A stretch of 64,000 bases of DNA from Bacteroidales bacterium (GTDB lineage Bacteria; Bacteroidota; Bacteroidia; Bacteroidales; WCHB1-69). The translations under genes were made by a program, and so were the position numbers. Positions 17,662 through 26,292 of this stretch are shown piece after piece; the stretch's first letter is position 1; each line of letters begins with the position of its first letter. The notes beneath the pieces were generated by a model, which saw nothing but the letters and a program-made list of their open reading frames with translations, was not told the origin of the DNA and did no database searches. Location: positions 1-64,000 of the forward strand of contig JAFPVR010000002.1 in the NCBI GenBank assembly GCA_017395245.1. The letters are read 5' to 3'.

Positions 17662-17669
17662 TACTTTTG
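17662..17669 (+). promoter_or_regulatory. -7 promoter box TACTTTTG, almost leaderless
   Basis: TACTTTTG ends only 8 bp before the ATG at 17678, which leaves room for a leader of just a few bases. Confidence 0.7.
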
Positions 17670-17677
17670 CCGCCGCA

Positions 17678-18040
17678 ATGAGCGAACGACTTAGACAACT
17701 GACCGCGTGGGTGCTGCTGCTCGCGTTCTGTGGCATGACCGGCACCAAGGCCCTCCACCACCATCATTGGACGGCGGCGGAGGATGTTGTCTGCCCGTTG
17801 GATGGCGTTTCGATGTCGCACCACGCTCTCGCGCACACCATCCTGCAATCTATCGACGACGATGACGACAGCGATTGCGCCATCTGCCACTTTACCGTTA
17901 CGAAAGTTGTTCTGCCGGAGTGCCAACATTTTTCCAGCGGAACGTTCACCCTATTCCTTCATCCTTTTGTTTCCACACCCTGCGAGATTCTTTCAGTCGA
18001 GGGGGTGAGCTTGTTACGGGCACCACCAGTTCAATTATGA
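17678..18040 (+). CDS. Small His-rich secreted protein upstream of a metal TonB receptor
   Basis: A 120-residue protein with a signal-like hydrophobic N-terminus (LTAWVLLLAFCGMTG) followed by ALHHHHW, SHHALAH, an acidic run DDDDDSD, and CAICHF. The His and Cys pattern resembles DUF2946-like small proteins found beside metal transport genes. It likely binds metal in the periplasm. It precedes the TonB receptor gene by 107 bp, with a terminator-like palindrome between them. Confidence 0.6.
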   Translation: MSERLRQLTAWVLLLAFCGMTGTKALHHHHWTAAEDVVCPLDGVSMSHHALAHTILQSIDDDDDSDCAICHFTVTKVVLPECQHFSSGTFTLFLHPFVSTPCEILSVEGVSLLRAPPVQL

Positions 18041-18063
18041 ATAATGAATGATGAATTAAGAAT

Positions 18064-18091
18064 GTAGAGACGCAAGATTTTGCGTCTCTAC
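18064..18091. terminator. Palindrome gtagagacgc...gcgtctctac
   Basis: Ten-base arms GTAGAGACGC and GCGTCTCTAC enclose eight bases. A near-identical palindrome is at 33571-33600. It probably acts as an intrinsic or processing hairpin between the small gene and the receptor. Confidence 0.6.
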
Positions 18092-18130
18092 CAATCACAA
18101 TTCACAGATCACAGATCACGGTTCACTAAA
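18092..18130 (+). repeat. Simple 'aattcacagatcaca' repeat
   Basis: Units caatcacaattcaca, gatcacagatcac and ggttcac follow the palindrome, of the same family as 11945-11992. Confidence 0.65.
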
Positions 18131-18147
18131 GAACAAGCAAACAAATA

Positions 18148-20253
18148 ATGAAAAGACGTATAAACTACGCCCTGACACTTCTGTTTGGGGTGCTGGCCCT
18201 TGGTGCAGGGGCCCAGGATTTACCGCACCATGACCACGAGCACGACACGCTGCACGTGGACGAAATCACCATATCTTCAAACCGAGAACAAACCCTCCGG
18301 CGGGAGGCACCGGCGCTGATTGACATCGCCACGCCGCGTACGATGATCGCCACCAACGCCGTCTGTTTGGCGCAAACTCTCGACTTTATGCCGGGGTTGC
18401 GCGTGGAGGACAACTGCCAGAACTGCGGTTTCACGCAGGTGCGCATCAACGGATTAGACGGTCACTATTCGCAAATCCTCATCGATTCAAAGCCGATATT
18501 CTCTTCATTGAACGGCGTTTACGGTCTTGAGCAGATTCCTGCGGAGATGATTGACCGTATCGAGGTGATGCGTGGTGGTGGCAGTGCCTTGTTTGGCGCG
18601 TCGGCAGTGGCGGGTGTCATCAACATCATCACCAAAGAGGCCACAGAAAACGGTGGTGGCTTCGGGCATACGTTTAGCAACTACGACTTTACGCGTACTT
18701 TTGACAACACCACGCATGCATACGCCTCCGCGGTCACTCGCAACCGCAATGCGGGCGTTTACCTGTTCGCGCAGGACCGCCATCGCGACCCGTACGACCG
18801 CAACGGCGATGGTTACAGCGACCTTCCGAAACTGCGCAACCTCTCCGTCGGGCTGAATGCCTTTGTGCGGCCTACGCGGCTGTCGAAGCTGAGCGTCCGT
18901 TACAACATTGTCAACGACGAGCACCGAGGAGGCAATAAACTTGGTCTGCAGCCGCATGAGTCGAACATCTCCGAGGGCGCGGCTCACCTTATTCACAGCG
19001 GGCACCTCGATTACCATATCGACTTCGGGCACCAGCATGTGGAGGCTTACACCGCCCTGCAGCACATCCGCCGCAAAAGCTATTACGGCGGTATCGGCGA
19101 AGGCACGCCCGAAGAGCGTTTAGACGCGTTGAAGGCTTACGGATATACTACCAATTTCACTCTTGCCACTGGGGCTTTATGGCGCTATCACTTTGACAAA
19201 CTGTGGTTTATGCCCGCCTCCCTGACCGTGGGCGCGGAATACAATTTCGACCACCTGACCGACTCGATCCCAGGTTACGCACAGTATCTGCACCAAGACG
19301 TGCATATCGGCAGTGTTTATGCGCAGAACGAGTGGAAAAACGAGAAATGGTCGCTGCTGGCCGGTGTGCGTATGGACAAACACTCGCTCATTCGCCGTCC
19401 GATTTTCTCCCCGAGGGTGAACATCCGTTATAATCCAATCCGAAGACTTTCCTTGCGAGTGAGTTACGCCACCGGATTCCGGGCCCCGCAAACTTACGAC
19501 GAAGACCTGCACGTCTCCTTGGCGGGCGGCGAGCGCATCATCAGCACCCTCGCGCCAGACCTCAAAGAGGAACGTTCGCACAGCGTCTCCCTTTCCGCCG
19601 ACTATTGTCTTTACAAGGGTGGGGTAGATGTGGACCTGACCGGTGAGGGCTTCTACACCTACCTGAAGGACATTTTTGCGGAGCGACGGTATGAAGATGC
19701 CGCAGGAAACGAAATATCCGAGCGTTACAACGCCGGTTGCGGGTATGTGGCGGGCATACATGGCGCGGTGAAAGTGGCTTGGAGCCGCTGGATTTCCGGT
19801 CAACTTGGAGCCACCTGGCAGGTGAGCCGCTACGCCGAACCGGTGGAATGGAGCGAGGATGCCGCCCCTGAAATCCGGATGCTCAGAACGCCGGATGTCT
19901 ATGGCTATCTGATTTTGGAAAGCGATCCTTGGCGGCACCTGACCTTGAACGTTACGGGCAATTTCACCGGCCCGATGTTAGTGCCCCACGAGACCGAATC
20001 GCCCGTGTTGGTGAAAACGCAATCGTTTTTCGTCCTCAATGCGCAGGTTTCCTACGACTTCCATTTCAAGATTCAGCGAAAGTCAGACGTGAGCTTCCCC
20101 GATGAGGTGGTTTTGCGGCTGACTGCGGGCATGCAGAACATTACCAATGCTTATCAGCCCGACTTGGACTATGATGTTCTCCGGGACGCGGGATACATTT
20201 ACGGTCCAAAGCAGCCGAGAAGTGTCTATTTTGGCTTAAATGTGAAGATCTGA
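18148..20253 (+). CDS. TonB-dependent outer-membrane receptor, probably for a metal or metal complex
   Basis: A 701-residue receptor: signal peptide ending GAGAQ, His-rich mature start (HHDHEHDTLHVDE), plug domain (about 40-160) with INGLDGHYSQILIDSKP and the IEVMRGGGSALFGASAVAGVINIIT segment, then a 22-strand-type barrel to the C-terminus. A CxxC (NCQNC) sits in the plug. No N-terminal carboxypeptidase-like domain and no SusD partner, so it is not a glycan system. The His-rich ends and the ZIP gene nearby point to zinc or another metal. Confidence 0.88.
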   Translation: MKRRINYALTLLFGVLALGAGAQDLPHHDHEHDTLHVDEITISSNREQTLRREAPALIDIATPRTMIATNAVCLAQTLDFMPGLRVEDNCQNCGFTQVRINGLDGHYSQILIDSKPIFSSLNGVYGLEQIPAEMIDRIEVMRGGGSALFGASAVAGVINIITKEATENGGGFGHTFSNYDFTRTFDNTTHAYASAVTRNRNAGVYLFAQDRHRDPYDRNGDGYSDLPKLRNLSVGLNAFVRPTRLSKLSVRYNIVNDEHRGGNKLGLQPHESNISEGAAHLIHSGHLDYHIDFGHQHVEAYTALQHIRRKSYYGGIGEGTPEERLDALKAYGYTTNFTLATGALWRYHFDKLWFMPASLTVGAEYNFDHLTDSIPGYAQYLHQDVHIGSVYAQNEWKNEKWSLLAGVRMDKHSLIRRPIFSPRVNIRYNPIRRLSLRVSYATGFRAPQTYDEDLHVSLAGGERIISTLAPDLKEERSHSVSLSADYCLYKGGVDVDLTGEGFYTYLKDIFAERRYEDAAGNEISERYNAGCGYVAGIHGAVKVAWSRWISGQLGATWQVSRYAEPVEWSEDAAPEIRMLRTPDVYGYLILESDPWRHLTLNVTGNFTGPMLVPHETESPVLVKTQSFFVLNAQVSYDFHFKIQRKSDVSFPDEVVLRLTAGMQNITNAYQPDLDYDVLRDAGYIYGPKQPRSVYFGLNVKI

Positions 20254-20333
20254 TATGTCTCGGCCCCTCACATCGCCACCTTGATACCCGTATTGAGGTG
20301 TTGAAAGCGGAAAAACAGGCGGTAGACAAGCTG

Positions 20334-21419
20334 TCAGAGAATCACTTTGATTCTGAATCCTAACTTAGTGGGTTCTTCGACAATCTCCTTCGCGAGGGCT
20401 TTGATCGGTTCCAGTACCTTCGGGTCGAAGCCTTCAGCTTGGAATGGGGAAGTGGTGAGATCCTTTATCATGAAATCGACGGCCGTGATATTCTTTAGCT
20501 CGCCATAGGTGAGGCGCACGGTCATCGGGCGGTAGTCGTGGAGCACGTTCATGATCATCTCGGAGGTGATTTGCTCAATGGTGCTGTGCTTCTCCGCAAT
20601 ATTGTATTTGATGCAGAATTTCGACATGTCGGACAGCATGCTCAGCCGGTCGGCATCGTGCCCCTCCAGTTCGAACACGAGCTTGTGGATTCTCTGGACG
20701 AAGGCCTTTGTTGCGCTGTGTACCGGTTCTTCGAAAATCTGGTGCGGGGTGCCGTCCTCGTGGATATAGCCGCCGTACATGAAGAAGATACGGGTGCTGA
20801 CGTCTTGCGCGAACTTCATCTCGTGGGTGACGATGAGCATGGTCATGCCCTCCTTGGCGAGCTGGCGAATGACGCTCAGCACCTCGCCGACCATCGTGGG
20901 GTCGAGGGCCGATGTGGGTTCGTCGAAGAGGATGACCTCGGGGTGCATGGCCAAGCAGCGGGCAATAGCCACACGTTGTTTCTGTCCGCCGGAGAGGTCA
21001 GCCGGCATGGCGTTGGCTTTCTCCGCCATTCCCACCTTGCGCAGGAGCGAGAGCGCCTCCTCCTCGGCCTCCTGCTTGGTGATGTCGCGCAGCAGGAGCG
21101 GCACCTTGGTGACATTGTCGAGGACATTGAGGTGCTCAAAGAGGTTGAAACTTTGGAACACCATACCCACTTTCTGGCGCAGCTTGTTGAGGGGATAGCC
21201 TTTCGCAAGGATGTTCTCCCCGTCAAGGATTATTTCGCCCGAGGTGGGCGGGTCCATCATGTTGAGGGCGCGCAGAAAGGTACTCTTTCCGGTTCCGGAA
21301 GGGCCTATAATACTGATGACTTCGCCTTTTTCGATCTCGCAACTAACGTCTTTCAACACCTGATGTGTAGAACCGTCTGGATCGGAGAAGGTCTTTGTCA
21401 AATGGTTTATGGTGATCAT
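20334..21419 (-). CDS. Amino-acid ABC transporter ATPase with C-terminal extension (copy 1)
   Basis: A 361-residue ATPase of the GlnQ type: Walker A GPSGTGKST, Q-loop FQSFNLFEHLNV, signature LSGGQKQRVAIAR, Walker B VILFDEPTSALDP, H-loop VTHEMKFA. About 115 residues extend beyond the usual 240-residue GlnQ length and are shared with copy 2 (MNVLHDYRPMTVRLTYGEL). It should energise the fused binding/permease protein whose gene it overlaps. The first 77 bp overlap the end of that gene. Confidence 0.88.
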   Translation of the reverse strand: MITINHLTKTFSDPDGSTHQVLKDVSCEIEKGEVISIIGPSGTGKSTFLRALNMMDPPTSGEIILDGENILAKGYPLNKLRQKVGMVFQSFNLFEHLNVLDNVTKVPLLLRDITKQEAEEEALSLLRKVGMAEKANAMPADLSGGQKQRVAIARCLAMHPEVILFDEPTSALDPTMVGEVLSVIRQLAKEGMTMLIVTHEMKFAQDVSTRIFFMYGGYIHEDGTPHQIFEEPVHSATKAFVQRIHKLVFELEGHDADRLSMLSDMSKFCIKYNIAEKHSTIEQITSEMIMNVLHDYRPMTVRLTYGELKNITAVDFMIKDLTTSPFQAEGFDPKVLEPIKALAKEIVEEPTKLGFRIKVIL

Positions 21420-22896
21420 TTTTGGTTGTTTTTTTGGATTTAACGATGAGATCGAGTGCTTTGCCCAGCAGCCATGCCAGGATGAAATATATGATGGTGA
21501 CGATCAGCAGGGGGAAGAAGGCGTCGAAGGTGCGCGTGCGGATGATGTCGCTGGCCCGCGTCAGGTCTTGGATGGCAATGTAACCGACGATGGAGGTGTT
21601 CTTCACCAACGAGACGGCCTCGCCCTTATAGACGGGCATCACGTTTTTGACGGCCTGCGGCGCGGTGATGTGCCAGAAGGTCTGCCATTTGGTGAGTCCC
21701 AGCGCCAATCCCGCCTCGATTTGTCCTTTGCCGACGGACTGGATAGAGGTTCGGAACATCTCGCTGACGTAGGCGGCGAAGTTCATGGCGAAGGCCAATA
21801 CGGCGATGGCTGTGCCACCCAGTCCGCTTTGGGAGAAAATCACGTAGAACATGATCATCAGGAAAACAAGCATCGGTATGCCGCGCATGATGTCGATGTA
21901 GATTTTGGCGATCTTGGAAAGTCCTTTGCTGCGGCTCATCCGCAGGGCGCAGACTCCTGCGCCGAACAGGGTGCCTAACAGAAGGGAGAACAAGGAAATC
22001 TTGACCGTTTCCCAAAGACCGTCGGTGATGTATTTCCAGCGGTCCTCCACCACGAGGTTGTTATAGACCATATCCTTCAACTTGTTGCCGAAACTGGCAG
22101 ACTGTGCGTTTTCATCCTTCACATAGTAAGCGCTGCGGACAGAAAAGTGGGAGGAAGTGAAGTCCATGGTCTTTTGCCGCTCTTCGGTGATGAAAATGCC
22201 ACCGATGACGATGTCGATCTTATTGCTCTGGAGGGCTGAAATGGCGGAGGAAAAAGGGTAATGTTCGATTATCAAAGGGCGACCCACATAGCGGCCAAAG
22301 CGTTGGAGCACTTCGGGTTCGAAACCATGCCATACGGAGGAGATATGAAAGGCGACCGGCGGCAATTCTGTGGGAGATCCCACGAGGATGGGTTCCCCTG
22401 TCGGTTCGGGACCGAGGTCGGGAATCCTCACTTGTGCTGGATTGTCACTCAGGAACCACCTGTCGTGGATTTTCTGCATCTCGCCCGTGGCCTTCAGGGA
22501 ATCGATGAAATGGCTCAGGGAGTCGCGCAGACCGTTATTGTCCTTGCGCAGGGGAAAACCGCAGGGAATAGCCTCCTCGCCATAAAAGGCAATTTTGATG
22601 CCGAGGCGTTTCTGTTCATCGGGTGGAATGGAACTCTCATCTTCCACGTACACGTCCAGTTTCCCTTGCGTGAGTGCCAGCAAGCCATCGCTTACAGAAT
22701 TGTATCCCATTTTGACGATGTCATTCAGGGAGGAAAGATGGAGGTCGTACGTGCTGCCCGTTTGTACGCCCACCCGAAGACCCGTCAGGTCGGCTTCGGA
22801 GTGCAACTCCTTCATCGGTTGTTTTTCCGGCTGCTTCTTCGCGCAACCGACCAAGCATAAGGCCAGAAAAAAGATATAAAGTTTGTTCATCTTCAT
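21343..22896 (-). CDS. Fused amino-acid-binding protein and permease (copy 1)
   Basis: A 517-residue protein: lipoprotein-like signal (LALCLVGC), a periplasmic solute-binding region (about 35-265, e.g. KIDIVIGGIFITEERQ), and a HisM/GlnP permease region (about 280-485) with the EAA-like loop SVGKGQIEAGLALGLTKWQ. Fusion of binding protein and permease is known in Gram-positive and Bacteroidetes amino-acid importers. Compared with copy 2, it runs on for about 20 residues after the last helix, out of frame with and over the ATPase start, which looks like loss of the original stop. Confidence 0.85.
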   Translation of the reverse strand: MKMNKLYIFFLALCLVGCAKKQPEKQPMKELHSEADLTGLRVGVQTGSTYDLHLSSLNDIVKMGYNSVSDGLLALTQGKLDVYVEDESSIPPDEQKRLGIKIAFYGEEAIPCGFPLRKDNNGLRDSLSHFIDSLKATGEMQKIHDRWFLSDNPAQVRIPDLGPEPTGEPILVGSPTELPPVAFHISSVWHGFEPEVLQRFGRYVGRPLIIEHYPFSSAISALQSNKIDIVIGGIFITEERQKTMDFTSSHFSVRSAYYVKDENAQSASFGNKLKDMVYNNLVVEDRWKYITDGLWETVKISLFSLLLGTLFGAGVCALRMSRSKGLSKIAKIYIDIMRGIPMLVFLMIMFYVIFSQSGLGGTAIAVLAFAMNFAAYVSEMFRTSIQSVGKGQIEAGLALGLTKWQTFWHITAPQAVKNVMPVYKGEAVSLVKNTSIVGYIAIQDLTRASDIIRTRTFDAFFPLLIVTIIYFILAWLLGKALDLIVKSKKTTKNDHHKPFDKDLLRSRRFYTSGVERR

Positions 22897-22913
22897 AAGG
22901 AAAAAATTGATGG

Positions 22914-22921
22914 CAAAAGTA
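22914..22921 (-). promoter_or_regulatory. -7 promoter box TACTTTTG for transporter copy 1
   Basis: On the minus strand TACTTTTG lies about 18 bp before the ATG at 22896, so copy 1 can be expressed separately from copy 2. Confidence 0.7.
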
Positions 22922-22952
22922 CAATTCTTACGGTTAAGGTGTGTTTCAAGTT

Positions 22953-24041
22953 TCAGGGCAGCACCACTTTTATTCTGTATCCTCGTTTTGTGGGCTCCTC
23001 GATAATCTCTTTGGAGAAGGCACGGACCTCGTCCAACAGGTGCGGGTCGAAGTCCTCGGCCTGCAACGGGGAGGTATCCAACCCTTCAATCATGAAGTCT
23101 ATCGTGGTGCGCTCGTATAGCTCGATGTAGGAGATCCGTACCGTGAGCGGACGGTAGTCGGACAGCACCAGCAGCACCATCATGTTGATGATCTGCTGCA
23201 TGATCTCGATTTTGTCCGCGATGTTGTATTTGTTGCAGAATTGCAGCATCTGGGAGTGCATCTCCACGATGTCAAAGTCCTGACCTTCAACAACGAACAG
23301 CAGCTTGTAAATCTGTTGCACGAAGGCTTTGGTGGCGCTATGGACGGGATTTTCGAAAATCTGCTGCGGGGTGCCGTCCTCGTGGATGCCTTTGTCGTAC
23401 ATAAAGAAGATGCGGGTGCTTACGTCGCGGGCGAACTTGAGCTTGTGGGTGACGAAGAGCATGGTCATGCCCTCGTGGGCCAGCTGCCGGATGACAGTAA
23501 GCACTTCACCGACCATGGAGGGGTCGAGGGCGGACAACGGTTCGTCGAAGAGTATGACTTCTGGATGCATGGCAAGGGCCCGGGCTATCGCCACACGCTG
23601 TTTCTGTCCGCCGGCCAGGTCGGAGGGCATTGCGTTGCACTTGTCGTCCATGCCCACCTTGTGGAGGAGAACCATGGCCTCCTTCTCCGCCTCTGCTTGT
23701 CCGACACCTTTCAACTTCATGGGCGCCAGCGTGACATTCTCCAGCACTGTGAGATGCTCGAACAGGTTGAACGTCTGGAACACCATCCCCATCCGCTGTC
23801 GCAGCTTGTTGATGGGGTAATCCTTGGCGAGGATGTTCTCCCCTTCGAAAAAGATTTCGCCGGAGGTGGGCTTGGTCATCAGGTTGATGGTCCGCAACAG
23901 GGTGCTCTTGCCATTGCCCGACGGACCAATGATGCTGATTACTTCCCCTTTGTGGATCTCGCAGCTGACATCCCTCAGCACCTCAAACTGGCTGCCGTCA
24001 GGATTGACGTATGTTTTGGAAAGATGTTTTATACTGATCAT
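22953..24041 (-). CDS. Amino-acid ABC transporter ATPase with C-terminal extension (copy 2)
   Basis: A 362-residue GlnQ-type ATPase: Walker A GPSGNGKST, signature LAGGQKQRVAIARA, Walker B VILFDEPLSALDP, VTHKLKFA. It has the same C-terminal extension as copy 1. The start MISIKHLSKTY at 24041 overlaps the stop of the fused permease gene by four bases (ATGA), a normal translational coupling and the reason for choosing this start over upstream codons. Confidence 0.88.
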   Translation of the reverse strand: MISIKHLSKTYVNPDGSQFEVLRDVSCEIHKGEVISIIGPSGNGKSTLLRTINLMTKPTSGEIFFEGENILAKDYPINKLRQRMGMVFQTFNLFEHLTVLENVTLAPMKLKGVGQAEAEKEAMVLLHKVGMDDKCNAMPSDLAGGQKQRVAIARALAMHPEVILFDEPLSALDPSMVGEVLTVIRQLAHEGMTMLFVTHKLKFARDVSTRIFFMYDKGIHEDGTPQQIFENPVHSATKAFVQQIYKLLFVVEGQDFDIVEMHSQMLQFCNKYNIADKIEIMQQIINMMVLLVLSDYRPLTVRISYIELYERTTIDFMIEGLDTSPLQAEDFDPHLLDEVRAFSKEIIEEPTKRGYRIKVVLP

Positions 24042-25519
24042 ATCTTGATGGCAATTTTGAAGATGTAGTCCAGGAACTTGCCCATGAGCCAGGCCAGAAT
24101 AAAATAGATGACGGTGATGAAAAGGAGCGGAAAAAAGGCTTCGAAGGTGCGGGCGCGGATCATGTCGCAAGCGCGGGTTAGGTCTTGGATGGCGACATAA
24201 CCCACCACGGACGTGTTTTTGATGAGCGCAATGGCCTCGCTCTTAAACTGAGGGAGTGCACGTTTGAGCGCTTGGGGTCCGGTGATGTAGCGTAAAATCT
24301 GAATGTTGGTGAACCCCATAGCTTCTCCAGCCTCGTGTTGCTGATTGCCAACAGCCAGGATGGCGTTGTCCATTGTGGCCGCGAAAGAGGATGCGAAGGT
24401 CATGGAGAAGGCCACCACGGCCACCCCGACGCCGCTGAATCCGATCAACACGATGTAAAACAGAATCATCAACAAAACCACCATAGGGATGCCGCGGAGG
24501 ATTGATGAATATATCTTTGCTGTTTTGTTGAGCCAGCTTCGTTGGCTTCTCCGCATGGCTAACAGCCCGATGCCGAGTATGCTGCCGAATAGCATGGAGA
24601 GCAGGGTGATCTCCAGCGTCACTTTCAACCCTCGTGCCAGGAAAACCCAACGATTCTCGACTATCAGGTTTTTGTTGAAGGACTCCTTGAAATTGGAGAA
24701 ATCAGGAGCCTCGTCTTCTGTTTTGGCGGACAAGTCTCGTACGAAAAATCCGCCGTGACAGTGGTAATACACGTCGGTGAGCGCCAATTTTCTTTGACGC
24801 TCTTCTGTTACGAAGATGACTCCGCCAGCCATATCGATATTTCCAGACTGTAGGGCGGGGATAATCGCGGCAAAGTCAAAAAGCCGGTAATGGACAGGTC
24901 TTCCTATGTATTCCCCGAAACGGTTGAGTATCTCGATTTCAAGACCGTACCATTCGTCTCCGATCATATAGGAGATGGGAGCGGTGGTATAGGAGGTGCC
25001 CACAATCAGCGGCTCTCCATTGAGACTATCAATCTGGATTGTTGGCATCTCCACGTTCGTGTAGTCGGTGGCATTCATCCACTTGTCGGTGATGTCTCGC
25101 AATTCTCCGGAAGACTTCAGCCTGGCAAGGAATTCGTTGAACTTGTTCACCAAATCCAGATTCGACTTGGTGCAGGCGAATGCGCATGGGTAACTTTTCT
25201 CTGTCCTGAAGGCCATTTTGATGCCGTTCTTGTGGAGCAGGGTGTCCGGCAGGCTGATTTCGTCATACAGGATGGCGTCAATGCGGCCTTTGCGAAGCGA
25301 GGCGATAAGGTCGGAGAGGGTGGGCTGGCGGACTAACCGAAAGTCGCTGCGCCCGGCAAAGTCGATTTCGAAGCAGGTGCCGGTCAGAGTGCCGACCACC
25401 TTGCCTTCCAGATCCTTTTCCGTCCGGATTTCCTGGTTCTCATTCGTCTGTTTTTCCTGTTTTCGGTTGCAGGAAACCAGACAGAGCGTGATACAAAGAA
25501 GATAAAACAACCGTTTCAT
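24038..25519 (-). CDS. Fused amino-acid-binding protein and permease (copy 2)
   Basis: A 493-residue protein with lipobox LCLVSC, solute-binding region (about 30-255, e.g. GNIDMAGGVIFVTEERQ) and permease region (about 270-490, LTRACDMIRARTFEAFFPLL). It is clearly paralogous to copy 1 and ends directly at its ATPase partner. It lies 11 bp after the HD-domain gene and is probably transcribed with it. The substrate is likely a polar amino acid but cannot be fixed. Confidence 0.85.
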   Translation of the reverse strand: MKRLFYLLCITLCLVSCNRKQEKQTNENQEIRTEKDLEGKVVGTLTGTCFEIDFAGRSDFRLVRQPTLSDLIASLRKGRIDAILYDEISLPDTLLHKNGIKMAFRTEKSYPCAFACTKSNLDLVNKFNEFLARLKSSGELRDITDKWMNATDYTNVEMPTIQIDSLNGEPLIVGTSYTTAPISYMIGDEWYGLEIEILNRFGEYIGRPVHYRLFDFAAIIPALQSGNIDMAGGVIFVTEERQRKLALTDVYYHCHGGFFVRDLSAKTEDEAPDFSNFKESFNKNLIVENRWVFLARGLKVTLEITLLSMLFGSILGIGLLAMRRSQRSWLNKTAKIYSSILRGIPMVVLLMILFYIVLIGFSGVGVAVVAFSMTFASSFAATMDNAILAVGNQQHEAGEAMGFTNIQILRYITGPQALKRALPQFKSEAIALIKNTSVVGYVAIQDLTRACDMIRARTFEAFFPLLFITVIYFILAWLMGKFLDYIFKIAIKI

Positions 25520-25530
25520 ACAGGGAAGGG

Positions 25531-26103
25531 CTAACAGGATTTCTTGGCTGGGCCGAAGGTGATGTCAAGCAGATGCAGGTATTCCTCGTAGGGGGCTGTG
25601 CCCGCTAAATCGGATAAGGCTTCGGCCAGCTGGTGGTAATACCAAGCCACATCCTCCTTGCCGTTGGGCGCTTTGAACCGTTGCCATAGGGCGTCGCCGA
25701 TTTGACGGTAGTCTGCGGAAATTGTGCGGAGGTTGGATAGTTTGTCGCCCATGGCCACGATTTTGCTGTCGCGGGGCGCATTGGCAAGCTGATCCAGCTG
25801 TGCCTGCTTGCGGTCGCGCCACGGGGCTCCTTTGGGGAGGGGGCAACTCTCGTTTTGCACGAGTCGGGCCACCCGTCCGCCGAACTCTTTTCGGATCTGT
25901 TCGATGGTTACATCCGTGTCCTCAACCGTGTCGTGCAGGATGGCAGCGGCCAGCAACTCGGGGTCGTCCGTGAGGGAGGCCACGATGCACACGGCCTCCA
26001 TGGGATGGAGGATAAAGGGATACCCCTTGCCTTTGCGCGGCGTGTCGGCATGGGCGTCCACGGCGAACTTCGTCGCCCGGTCAAAAAGATCTGTATTAAT
26101 CAT
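25531..26103 (-). CDS. HD-domain hydrolase of the Mesh1/SpoT-hydrolase type
   Basis: A 190-residue stand-alone HD protein. The pattern FILHPMEAVCIVA, AAAILHDTVEDTDVT and ...GDKLSNLR matches the SpoT hydrolase fold (His from HP, HD pair, and the late Asp), as in Mesh1-like enzymes that remove the 3' pyrophosphate of (p)ppGpp or act on NADPH. A RelA/SpoT synthetase-domain gene is 190 bp upstream on the same strand, which supports an alarmone role. Confidence 0.8.
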   Translation of the reverse strand: MINTDLFDRATKFAVDAHADTPRKGKGYPFILHPMEAVCIVASLTDDPELLAAAILHDTVEDTDVTIEQIRKEFGGRVARLVQNESCPLPKGAPWRDRKQAQLDQLANAPRDSKIVAMGDKLSNLRTISADYRQIGDALWQRFKAPNGKEDVAWYYHQLAEALSDLAGTAPYEEYLHLLDITFGPAKKSC

Positions 26104-26118
26104 ACTAAATGGTTTCAG

Positions 26119-26292
26119 GTTTCTAGATTCAAGACGTAAGACTTAAGACGTAAGACCTTTGGGGTCTCCCGTCAATGATTGTTATTTTGTCAAAAAGTTC
26201 TTCGTCGTTCATTCTATTGTTATCGTTTATTATTGTTTTAGTCTCAAGTCTCAAGTCTTAAGTCTCAAGTCTTAAGTCTCAAGTCCCAAGTC
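26119..26292 (-). repeat. Two clusters of 'aagacttaag/caagtctcaagtctt' repeats
   Basis: At about 26122-26157 (attcaagacgtaagacttaag...) and 26239-26292 (agtctcaagtctcaagtctt...) short units of period 8-10 repeat. They fill the gap between the alarmone synthetase gene and the HD gene. Confidence 0.75.

Noticed and set aside
17492..17929. 145-codon minus-strand frame
   Set aside because: It overlaps the leader repeat, the promoter and the His-rich gene on the other strand; the plus-strand gene has the promoter and signal peptide.
24042..24170. Upstream start for ATPase copy 2
   Set aside because: The added 43 residues are a shadow of the fused permease gene; the ATGA overlap at 24038-24041 is the natural start.
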